Shown here in pieces: positions 7,892 through 14,328 of a stretch of DNA of 22,962 bases. The stretch spans positions 1-22,962 of the forward strand of contig CAMCES010000026.1 of NCBI GenBank assembly GCA_945873925.1, in the 5' to 3' direction. Positions within the stretch are counted from its first letter, which is position 1. Each line of letters starts with the position of its first letter. Under the pieces are notes generated by a model. The model had not been told where the DNA came from and did no database searches. It worked only from the letters and a program-made list of their open reading frames with translations. Made by a program: the position numbers and the translations under genes. This stretch comes from Bordetella parapertussis. GTDB lineage: Bacteria > Pseudomonadota > Gammaproteobacteria > Burkholderiales > Burkholderiaceae_C.

Positions 7892-9172
7892 TCACAGCAA
7901 CGTGTCAGCCCAAATGTTCTGCGCCCAATTCCAGGCATATTGGCCTTCCAAGGCATTGGGTTCAGTCGACAAACCGCCTGAGCCGGGCACGGTTTTGTAG
8001 GTTTTCTCGGCTGCGTTGTACTGGTGAACCGAGGCCACATGCACCACCAATTGGTCGCTCACATAGCTGTAACAGGTGTTGGTCAGAAAAGGTGCAGGGT
8101 TGACCGCCAAGTCAGATAACTGGGCAACCACCGCTGCCGCAGTGACCTTGGCGTGTGAATTTGCCATATGGCCTGACTTGGGCATGGCCGGTGCGACTTG
8201 AATCGCATCGCCCAAGACATGGATGTCTTTGGCTGCCACGGATTCAAAGGTTTGGTAATGCACGCCGCACCAGCGTTGGTTGGCTGAGGCCAAACCGGTT
8301 TGCACCGCGATCGCACCTGCGCGCATGTCGGGCAAGACATTCAAGACATCGGCCTTGAGGTTTTCTTGCACATCAAAGCGAATCGTGCGGTTGGCAGCAT
8401 CGACGCCCACGGCCTTATGGTTGGGGCGGTACTCAATGATGTCTTTGTAGTGGTCAGCCCAAAACTTTTTGAACAAAGCGGCTTTAGAGGTGATGTCTGG
8501 GTTGGCGTCCAAGATCAAGACCTTGGACTTGGGTTTGGCTTGCTTGAAGTAATGCGCCACTTGGCTGGCGCGTTCATACGGGCCGGGTGGACATCTGTAA
8601 GGTGCTTCGGGAATGGTCAGGGCATACACACCGCCATCGGGCATGGCTTCGAGCTGTTTGCGCAAAGCCGTGGTCTCGGCACCAGCTTTCCAGGCTTGCA
8701 GAATCTGTCCGCTGTCATGGGCGGCTTGTAAGCCTTTAACGGTTTCAAACATCATGTCCACGCCGGGTGACAGCACCAACTTGTCATAAGCGATAACTAG
8801 GCCGTTGTTCAACCGCACGGATTTTTTGTCTGAGTCGATGCCGACCGCCCAATCGCGCACCACGGTGATCCCGTGCTTGCTGCTCAAAGCGTCATAGGAG
8901 GTGCTGATTTCATGCAGCTGCTTGCTGCCACCCAAGACCAAGTTGGACATGGGGCAGGAAATAAAGCTGCTGCTGGGCTCGATCAAAACCACGCTGATTT
9001 TGTAATCCGAAAACATACGCACATATTTGGCGGCAGTCGCGCCACCATAGCCGCCGCCAATGACCACCACCTGTGCTTTGGCAGGTGCTTTGCTGGTGAG
9101 TGCGGCAAAAGCTGACAAAGCAGACAGGGAGCCGAGTGCCGAGACAGATTGCAGCAGCGTTCTTCTTTGCAT
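7892..9172 (-). CDS. fccB: Flavocytochrome c sulfide dehydrogenase, flavoprotein subunit (FccB/SoxF-like)
   Basis: FAD enzyme of the periplasm that oxidises sulfide and passes electrons to a partner cytochrome c. It has 426 residues. The N-terminus MQRRTLLQSVSALG is a twin-arginine signal, so it is probably exported folded. VVVIGGGYGGATAA (35-48) is the FAD dinucleotide loop. The two cysteines expected to form the redox disulfide next to the flavin are C194 in YRCPPGPYE and C367 in TNTCYSY. VLGDAIQ (319-325) is the second FAD motif. It lies nine bases after the cytochrome gene, and AAGGA precedes the ATG. Sulfide:quinone reductase is less likely given the Tat signal and the cytochrome partner. 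Confidence 0.9.
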   Translation of the reverse strand: MQRRTLLQSVSALGSLSALSAFAALTSKAPAKAQVVVIGGGYGGATAAKYVRMFSDYKISVVLIEPSSSFISCPMSNLVLGGSKQLHEISTSYDALSSKHGITVVRDWAVGIDSDKKSVRLNNGLVIAYDKLVLSPGVDMMFETVKGLQAAHDSGQILQAWKAGAETTALRKQLEAMPDGGVYALTIPEAPYRCPPGPYERASQVAHYFKQAKPKSKVLILDANPDITSKAALFKKFWADHYKDIIEYRPNHKAVGVDAANRTIRFDVQENLKADVLNVLPDMRAGAIAVQTGLASANQRWCGVHYQTFESVAAKDIHVLGDAIQVAPAMPKSGHMANSHAKVTAAAVVAQLSDLAVNPAPFLTNTCYSYVSDQLVVHVASVHQYNAAEKTYKTVPGSGGLSTEPNALEGQYAWNWAQNIWADTLL

Positions 9173-9181
9173 GGTATGTCC

Positions 9182-9511
9182 TTAGCGCTTTTGTGCAGCG
9201 AAATAGTCTGCCATGCTCTCGATTTGTTTGTCGGTCAGGCCTTTGTTGATCTGGTGCATGACCGTGGCGGGGCGACTGCCGTCCTTGAATGCTTTCATTT
9301 GCGCGACCATGTAGTCGCGGGGAAGGCCAGCAATCGAGGGGACCGCCGAGCCTGTGACCGTGCGCCCCTCGCTGCCATGGCAGTTGGCGCACATGGCGGC
9401 ATCGGCTTTTTGATGCAAGCTGGCCACGTCTTGTGCCATGGCGGGCAAGGCTAGCGAGCACAACAGGGTGAAAAAACGCAGGTGCAAAAGGGTTTTTAAG
9501 CGAAATGTCAT
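9182..9511 (-). CDS. fccA: Periplasmic class I cytochrome c, FccA/SoxE-like partner of FccB
   Basis: Small c-type cytochrome of 109 residues with a Sec signal peptide ending at about AMAQ (24-27). One heme site is CANCH (41-45), and M84 in ATVMHQINKG is a good candidate distal ligand. Its place directly before fccB suggests it accepts electrons from the flavoprotein and passes them towards the respiratory chain. It has one heme, unlike the diheme FccA of Allochromatium. It starts 22 bases after the end of modC on the same strand, so it may be read from the mod promoter. The ribosome binding site is weak. Confidence 0.88.
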   Translation of the reverse strand: MTFRLKTLLHLRFFTLLCSLALPAMAQDVASLHQKADAAMCANCHGSEGRTVTGSAVPSIAGLPRDYMVAQMKAFKDGSRPATVMHQINKGLTDKQIESMADYFAAQKR

Positions 9512-9533
9512 GTCAGCGTCTCATAAAGGTTCA

Positions 9534-10217
9534 TCAACTGACTGTAAGGGAAACCAAGCCGGATCTGCCTTCACGGATCTCAATCACCTCGTCGCCAAAG
9601 CTTTTTACATCATCTGGGTTGTGGCTGATCAGAATCATGGGGATGGACAGCAAGGCTTGCACATGGAGCAACTCGTCTCGCAGACTCTGGCGCAAATGCT
9701 CGTCCAGGGCAGAAAACGGCTCGTCCAACAAGATGGCTTTGGGTTGCTTCACCAGGGCGCGGGCCAAGGCCACACGTTGGCTTTGCCCACCCGATAACTG
9801 ATACGGGTATTGGTTGGCCAGGGGTTTGAGTGCGAATTTGGACAGCCATTGGTCCACCTGTGGATGCTCGATTTGCTTGGGCGGATTCAAGCAGGACTTG
9901 CGCAATGAGAAGGCGATGTTTTGCACCACGGTGAGGTGGGGAAACAAGGCGTATTCTTGAAACACATAGGCCAGCGAGCGAGCCTGGGGCGCAAGACAGA
10001 CTTGCTGGGCTGAATCGAATAGAGCGGTCTGTTGAAACCGGATGTGTCCAGTATCTGGCGTAACCAGACCCGACAGCATTTTCAGCAACTGTGTCTTGCC
10101 CGCGCCTGAGGGGCCAAACAAGACCAGACGCTGCGCTTGACTTTGAAAAGCCATGTCCAAGTCAAATTGGTGGTCCTTGCCTTGGTAGCGCTTGCGAACG
10201 GATACATCCCAGATCAT
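9534..10217 (-). CDS. modC: Molybdate ABC transporter ATP-binding protein ModC (short, without TOBE domain)
   Basis: Cytoplasmic ATPase that drives molybdate import with ModB. Visible motifs in 227 residues are Walker A GPSGAGKT (35-42), the Q-loop in YVFQEYALFPHLTV, signature LSGGQSQRVALARAL (141-155), Walker B AILLDEPFSALD (161-172) and the H-loop histidine in ISHN (197-200). It stops just after the ATPase domain, whereas ModC usually has about 350 residues with a C-terminal Mop/TOBE oxyanion-binding domain. I chose the ATG at 10217, preceded by AAGGA with 7-base spacing and 10 bases after the modB stop. An in-frame ATG at 10241 would overlap modB. Confidence 0.88.
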   Translation of the reverse strand: MIWDVSVRKRYQGKDHQFDLDMAFQSQAQRLVLFGPSGAGKTQLLKMLSGLVTPDTGHIRFQQTALFDSAQQVCLAPQARSLAYVFQEYALFPHLTVVQNIAFSLRKSCLNPPKQIEHPQVDQWLSKFALKPLANQYPYQLSGGQSQRVALARALVKQPKAILLDEPFSALDEHLRQSLRDELLHVQALLSIPMILISHNPDDVKSFGDEVIEIREGRSGLVSLTVS

Positions 10218-10227
10218 CTGTTTTCCT

Positions 10228-10905
10228 TCAGCGAGTTTCAACCACGCGCCCTGGCATCAATTTGCCCGAGACCAACAAGACCGTGATGCAAACCACCGAG
10301 GTGAGCAGCACCAAGAAATTGGCGACATCGTCTTGTCCAGCTTGCACCGCTTCATAGACCGCGATCGACAGGGTTTGGGTTTGCCCGGGAATGCTGCCGG
10401 CCACCATCAAGGTGGCACCGAATTCACCCGAAGACCTGGCAAAAGACAGCAAAACGCCCGACAAAATACCGCGCCAAGCCAGGGGCAGGGTGACACGAAA
10501 GAAGATGGCCCATTCGCTCACCCCCAATACCCGTGCGGCTTGTTCATACTGCGGCTCAAGCGATTCAAAGGCTGCCCTGGTTGCCTTGAACACCAAGGGA
10601 AAGGACACGATGGCAGCGGCGATCACCGCGCCTTGCCAAGTGAAGATCAGGTTGATGCCAAAGTGAGTTTGCAAAAACTGCCCGATCGGACCGTTGCGAC
10701 CTAAAACCACCAACAGGTAGTAACCCAGCACCGTTGGCGGCATGACCATCGGCAAGGTGAGCACAGCGTCTAAAAAGTCCTTGCCCCAAAAGCGTCTGCG
10801 GGCAAACACATAGGCCACCGCGATGCCAAAGCAGACATTGAGCAGCGTGGCAAACCCCGCCACCTTGAGCGTCAAGCGCAATGCAACCCAAGCTTCTTCC
10901 ATCAT
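10228..10905 (-). CDS. modB: Molybdate ABC transporter permease ModB
   Basis: Inner-membrane permease of 225 residues with about five hydrophobic helices, the usual ModB size. The ABC-contact EAA loop is visible in the segment YEQAARVLGVSEWAIFFRVTLP (about 120-141). PMVMPPTVLGYYLL and SGEFGATLMVAG are characteristic of ModB. It lies between modE (37-base gap) and modC (10-base gap), in the same operon. Two adjacent ATGs (10905 and 10902) follow a GGGG that could serve as ribosome binding site but lies in a GC-rich hairpin. Confidence 0.93.
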   Translation of the reverse strand: MMEEAWVALRLTLKVAGFATLLNVCFGIAVAYVFARRRFWGKDFLDAVLTLPMVMPPTVLGYYLLVVLGRNGPIGQFLQTHFGINLIFTWQGAVIAAAIVSFPLVFKATRAAFESLEPQYEQAARVLGVSEWAIFFRVTLPLAWRGILSGVLLSFARSSGEFGATLMVAGSIPGQTQTLSIAVYEAVQAGQDDVANFLVLLTSVVCITVLLVSGKLMPGRVVETR

Positions 10906-10907
10906 GA

Positions 10908-10925
10908 CCCCAGGGCCTGGGCCCC
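10908..10925 (-). other. GC-rich hairpin between modE and modB
   Basis: The 37-base gap holds CCCAG/CTGGG arms with a three-base loop (10909-10921) and an overlapping alternative, GGGCC/GGCCC with a two-base loop (10913-10924). The G-run before the modB ATG is inside the first stem, so this could tune ModB translation or mRNA decay. It may also be chance in GC-rich sequence. Confidence 0.35.
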
Positions 10926-10942
10926 GTCCTTGTTAGACACCT

Positions 10943-11701
10943 TCAATTTGGCAAGGCCAGCACCAGGGCCGACTCATCAATTTCTGCCATCGCATCATCG
11001 CTGATGTGGAATGCAGACAACCGATCCACGAAACCCACCAGCGTGATGCCAGGTTCCAGCAACAAACTGACCTCGCCGCTGGTGCTGCCACGAGACTTGC
11101 GAACAACCATGCCCTTGAGTCGGTTTTTGTGTGGCTCGCTGGTGGCTTTTGTGATGTTTACCGCGGTGGCTTTGCACAACACCAACACCGCTTGGCCGAC
11201 ATGCAACTCGAACAACTCGGCGCTGGCGCTGGTGATGCGAGAGGTCAATATGGCTCCACCCCTGGTGGCCATGGCCACACGGACAAACCCCACTTTTTTC
11301 GATAAAGCCTTGACCACACAAGGAAATTGATTGCGCATGGTGGTGCGCAAGCCTAAGAAGCCATGCGCTTGGGTCTTGGCAGCTTTGGTTGAAGCGTTTT
11401 TCACCAACTGTGATTTCGCCAACTCCAGATCGACCGCGGCTTTGAGCAGCTCTTTGCCTGCTTGGGTGAGTTGTGCGCCACCGCCACCCGAGCCACCCAC
11501 CACTTTCTCGACCAGCGGTGTGCCAGCCAGGTTGCTGAGGATGTCGATTGCTTGCCAGGCGGCTTTGTAGCTCACACCAGCCCGCCTTGCTGCCTCCGAG
11601 ATCGAGCCCGCGTCTTGCAAGCGCCGCAAGATGTCTAGGCGCTTGTCGGTTTTGCTGTGGCCCAGAGCCTTGCCTAGATCGTGTGCTTTTTGGGTGGCCA
11701 T
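10943..11701 (-). CDS. modE: Molybdate-responsive transcriptional regulator ModE
   Basis: DNA-binding molybdate sensor of 252 residues. Residues 20-85 form the LysR-like winged helix of ModE (DAGSISEAARRAGVSYKAAW, then VGGSGGGGAQLTQAG). Two tandem Mop/TOBE oxyanion-binding domains follow at about 118-185 and 190-252, seen as RNQFPC-type and SEPHKNRLKGMV segments. Typical ModE represses mod genes when molybdate is bound. It starts the minus-strand series modE-modB-modC and faces modA across a short gap containing a perfect palindrome, so it probably regulates both directions and itself. Confidence 0.94.
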   Translation of the reverse strand: MATQKAHDLGKALGHSKTDKRLDILRRLQDAGSISEAARRAGVSYKAAWQAIDILSNLAGTPLVEKVVGGSGGGGAQLTQAGKELLKAAVDLELAKSQLVKNASTKAAKTQAHGFLGLRTTMRNQFPCVVKALSKKVGFVRVAMATRGGAILTSRITSASAELFELHVGQAVLVLCKATAVNITKATSEPHKNRLKGMVVRKSRGSTSGEVSLLLEPGITLVGFVDRLSAFHISDDAMAEIDESALVLALPN

Positions 11702-11731
11702 GCCTATGCATTTCTAAATGAGTGGCGGTTT

Positions 11732-11752
11732 GCTATTCTAATTTAGAATAGC
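11732..11752. promoter_or_regulatory. Probable ModE operator between modE and modA
   Basis: GCTATTCTAA (11732-11741) and TTAGAATAGC (11743-11752) are exact reverse complements around one central T. The (C)GCTAT...ATAGC(G) outer parts resemble the CGTTAT/ATAACG halves of known ModE sites. TAGAAT, a -10-like hexamer, occurs within the palindrome on both strands, so bound ModE would cover start-point DNA of both promoters. No convincing -35 was found. Confidence 0.72.
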
Positions 11753-11810
11753 GACTGGGTTTTGCTTTTCTATCCAAATGAGGTTCAAAGGATTGCACAA
11801 GGTGTCACAC

Positions 11811-12575
11811 ATGAGTTCCATTGACCAGTCATGGAAGCGCCAAAGCTGGGTGTTGGTCATCTTCATGGCCTGGTCATTGCCAGCGCTGGCCAAAGACCTC
11901 ACGGTGTCAGCCGCAGCCAGCCTGACCCAGGCATTTCAGGACATCGGCGCGCGGTACGAAGCACAAAACCCTGGCAGCAAAGTCAAATTCAATTTCGCTG
12001 CATCCGGCGCACTGCTGCAACAAATTGTCAACGGCGCCCCGGTCGATGTACTGGCCACGGCTGACACCGACACCATGGACAAAGCCGTTGCCAAAGACGC
12101 GGTCAATGCGGCTGACGTGAAGTTGTTCACCAGCAACCATTTGGTGTTGATCATGCCAATCCAAGCCGTTCATGGCCTTCATCAGTTGAGCGACTTGAAA
12201 AAGTCTTCGGTCAAACGCATTGCCATGGGGGTGCCAGCCAGCGTGCCTGCGGGTCACTATGCGCGGGGTGCGTTGGTAAAAGCAGGTTTGTGGAATGACC
12301 TCCAAGAAAAAATCATCAGCACCCAAAACGTGCGACAAGCTCTGGACTATGTGTCACGCAACGAGGTCGATGCAGGCTTTGTCTACGCCAGCGATGCGCA
12401 GTTAATGGCTGTCAAGGTGAAAGTGGCGTTTCAAGTGTCCACCTCGTCACCCATTCAATACCCGATCGCCAAAGTGGCTGCCTCCGCCAACGCCGCCCAA
12501 GCCCTAAAGTTCATGGCTTTCGTGCAATCCACCCAGGGGCAGGCTGTGCTGAAAAAGCATGGCTTTGGCCAGTGA
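11811..12575 (+). CDS. modA: Molybdate-binding periplasmic protein ModA
   Basis: Substrate-binding protein of the molybdate ABC importer, 254 residues. The signal peptide runs from MSSIDQSWKRQSW through a hydrophobic core to about PALA (24-27). The mature start KDLTVSAAASLTQAFQDIG is classic ModA and includes oxyanion-binding serines. FNFAASGALLQQI and GAPVDVLATAD (about 61-85) are also family motifs. I chose the ATG at 11811 because AAGGTG lies about seven bases upstream. An in-frame ATG at 11778 has no ribosome binding site and would add 11 residues before the signal. It is on the opposite strand to modB and modC, divergent from modE, and probably ModE-controlled. Confidence 0.92.
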   Translation: MSSIDQSWKRQSWVLVIFMAWSLPALAKDLTVSAAASLTQAFQDIGARYEAQNPGSKVKFNFAASGALLQQIVNGAPVDVLATADTDTMDKAVAKDAVNAADVKLFTSNHLVLIMPIQAVHGLHQLSDLKKSSVKRIAMGVPASVPAGHYARGALVKAGLWNDLQEKIISTQNVRQALDYVSRNEVDAGFVYASDAQLMAVKVKVAFQVSTSSPIQYPIAKVAASANAAQALKFMAFVQSTQGQAVLKKHGFGQ

Positions 12576-12591
12576 GCTTTTCAACAGCAGC

Positions 12592-12611
12592 CCCAGTACC
12601 TGGGTTTATTT
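12592..12611 (+). terminator. Weak terminator after modA
   Basis: CCCAG (12592-12596), TAC loop, CTGGG (12600-12604), then TTTATTT. The stem has only five pairs. It overlaps the stop codon of the convergent exported-protein gene, and with 30 bases between the two stops it may serve modA. Confidence 0.45.
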
Positions 12612-13115
12612 CACCTTGATTTCATAGCTCAGATGCAACACATAGTTGGCTGGGCTTTTCCGGTGGGTAGGCAGGATGGAAAAACGGATGCCGTGTTGTT
12701 CGTTGAAGTCGTGCTTGAGGCTGGCTGCTGCCATGAGTGAGTAATCGTGTGGATAGTTGCGGGTTCTGTAACCGCTCACCACACCCACCATCACGGCTGC
12801 AGATTGAAACAAGGGATTGGTTGGCAAGGCGTACTTCATGGTGTAGCCCGCGTAAACCGAGTCCTTGTTCAAGCTGTTCTTGTAATAACCGCCGGTCACA
12901 CCTGCGTGTTCGAGGTAGATGCCTGTGTTGACATTGTTGAAATACCCTCGGTCGTGGTAGCTGAAGGTGTGCACGCCAACCGTGGTTGTTTGTGCAGCCA
13001 CAGGTGACAGCAAGGTCAAACTCAGGACCAGGCCAGCGATCCCCTTGTAACAAAACCCAATCGCGGCCTTGACTGGTTTGGTTTGTAGGTGTTTGTAAAA
13101 AACTTGGTTTTGCAT
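12606..13115 (-). CDS. Small exported protein, probable outer-membrane beta-barrel, function unknown
   Basis: I do not recognise a named family with certainty. The 169-residue product has a long basic N-terminus, a hydrophobic stretch (about 25-39) and a signal cleavage-like PVAAQ (38-42). The mature part has alternating, aromatic- and glycine-rich strands such as GVHTFSYHDRGYFNNVNTG and GYYKNSLNKDSVYAGYTMKY, ending HLSYEIKVK, which suggests a small eight-stranded barrel. It resembles, from memory, uncharacterised proteins seen in phages and proteobacteria. The last residue is Lys rather than the aromatic usual in barrels. The ATG at 13115 has AGGAG with 6-base spacing, and that site lies in a strong hairpin. 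It is downstream of fdsD on the same strand, across a 195-base gap. Confidence 0.7.
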   Translation of the reverse strand: MQNQVFYKHLQTKPVKAAIGFCYKGIAGLVLSLTLLSPVAAQTTTVGVHTFSYHDRGYFNNVNTGIYLEHAGVTGGYYKNSLNKDSVYAGYTMKYALPTNPLFQSAAVMVGVVSGYRTRNYPHDYSLMAAASLKHDFNEQHGIRFSILPTHRKSPANYVLHLSYEIKVK

Positions 13116-13119
13116 GTCA

Positions 13120-13144
13120 TTCTCCTGTGGTCTGCACAGGAGAA
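13120..13144 (-). promoter_or_regulatory. Hairpin sequestering the ribosome binding site of the barrel-like gene
   Basis: On the coding strand, TTCTCCTGTG (13144-13135), loop CAGAC (13134-13130), then CACAGGAGAA (13129-13120) form a perfect 10-bp stem. Its 3' arm contains AGGAG, the ribosome binding site of the gene starting at 13115, with only four bases between stem and ATG. Such a structure would hold translation down until melted or bound, as in RNA thermometers and other translational switches. The rest of the 195-base gap up to fdsD (13145-13310) holds only weak inverted repeats, such as GTGGG/CCCAC at 13240-13254, and no convincing promoter or terminator. Confidence 0.65.
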
Positions 13145-13310
13145 AAGCAATTCAAGTTCCAGGAAAAAGTGGCTTTGTTGAGCCTGGATTTCTAAAGCAA
13201 TCAAGACTTATCAGAAACACATAGAGAAGCATTCATGGCGTGGGCGTATCCCACTGGAAACCAAAAAGTCATTCAGAAAGCTGGTTCAAACGCACCAAGC
13301 CAAGCGGGTT

Positions 13311-13547
13311 TCACAGGTGCTTGGGACGCAATGAAGCCGCATGTGCTGTCAGAGATTCATGCACCAAGGGCGTCAAATCTTTCACCTTGTCGGTGGTCAA
13401 GCTGTCAACCATCAAGAGCCGCATACGCGGTTCCCAAAACTTTTGAATATGCATGGCAATGCTGGATTTGGCTTCCTCACGGTCAGGGAAGGCCGAAAAA
13501 AATTCACCAATTTGATTGGCCATGCGAACCAAGTTGTCAATGTCCAT
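13311..13547 (-). CDS. fdsD: Formate dehydrogenase delta subunit FdsD
   Basis: Small accessory protein of the NAD-dependent Mo formate dehydrogenase, 78 residues, needed for active enzyme in Rhodobacter-type systems. The sequence MDIDNLVRMANQIGEFF followed by AFPDREEA and HIQKFWEPRMR is the standard FdsD pattern. The ATG at 13547 lies inside the end of fdhD (11-base overlap), with a weak AGAAGA upstream. A longer frame reaching 13619 would lie wholly inside fdhD and adds sequence unlike the family. It is last in the fds operon. Confidence 0.93.
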   Translation of the reverse strand: MDIDNLVRMANQIGEFFSAFPDREEAKSSIAMHIQKFWEPRMRLLMVDSLTTDKVKDLTPLVHESLTAHAASLRPKHL

Positions 13548-14328
13548 GATGTGTTTCTTCTGGGGTGGGTGCTGTGTGTTGAAGGCGATGGCCGTGGCCG
13601 TATGTCGAAAAGCCGTCACCGCGAACCAAACAGATCAGCAGCAGGTTGTGGTCTTGCGCCAATTCGACCGCCAGCGAGGTGGGTGCTGACACAGCGGTGA
13701 GCACACCCGCGCCGCTTTGCAGGGTTTTCTGTACCATCTCAAAACTGGCACGGCTGGTGATGCAGACAAAGCCTTGGGCCATGTCTTGACCGGCTTTGCG
13801 CAAAGCGCCAATGAGTTTGTCCAAAGCATTGTGCCTGCCGACGTCCTCGCGCACACAAACAATGTCGCCGTCCAAATTGGCCCAGGCTGCTGCATGGGTG
13901 GCACCGGTGCGTTGTTTCTCAGGTTGGTGTTGTCGCAGCAGGGCATGGGACTTGAACATGGCCTCAGTGGCCAGGCCCACGTTCGGGGCTTGTGGGAGGC
14001 CGCTCAATCGAACCTGATCCAAGCTGTCCGCGCCACACAGACCACAGCCGGTGCGCCCTGCCATGCTGCGGCGTCTTTCCTTGAGGCGCTGCTCGGCTTG
14101 AGCGGCCACTTCCAGGCGCACTTCAATGCCTTGGACCAGGACATCGTGTTCGATGCCATACAACTGAGATGGGCTGTCGATCAGCCCCTCGGTCAGGGCA
14201 AAGCCGAGCGCAAAGTCCTCCAGGTCCGCAGGACTGGCCATCATCACGGCATGCGAGATGCCGTTGAAGACCAGCGCGATTGGCACTTCTTCGGCCAACG
14301 CCAGATCAGCGTTGCCCCATGCCTTCAC
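13537..14328 (-). CDS. fdhD: Formate dehydrogenase accessory sulfurtransferase FdhD (FdsC)
   Basis: Cytoplasmic chaperone of 263 residues that hands sulfur, from a cysteine desulfurase, to the Mo-bis-MGD cofactor of formate dehydrogenase. The mobile CxxC loop is C95-C98 in GRTGCGLCGADS. Other FdhD blocks are DFALGFALTEGLI, VREDVGRHNALDKLIG and SRASFEMVQK. Translation starts at GTG (14328-14326), overlapping the fdsA stop as GTGA, so it is coupled. In Rhodobacter and Cupriavidus this position is named fdsC. Confidence 0.95.
   Translation of the reverse strand: MKAWGNADLALAEEVPIALVFNGISHAVMMASPADLEDFALGFALTEGLIDSPSQLYGIEHDVLVQGIEVRLEVAAQAEQRLKERRRSMAGRTGCGLCGADSLDQVRLSGLPQAPNVGLATEAMFKSHALLRQHQPEKQRTGATHAAAWANLDGDIVCVREDVGRHNALDKLIGALRKAGQDMAQGFVCITSRASFEMVQKTLQSGAGVLTAVSAPTSLAVELAQDHNLLLICLVRGDGFSTYGHGHRLQHTAPTPEETHHGH

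Noticed and set aside
13240..13254. Terminator of the fds operon (GTGGG/CCCAC)
   Set aside because: Five-base stem with no T-run on the relevant strand.
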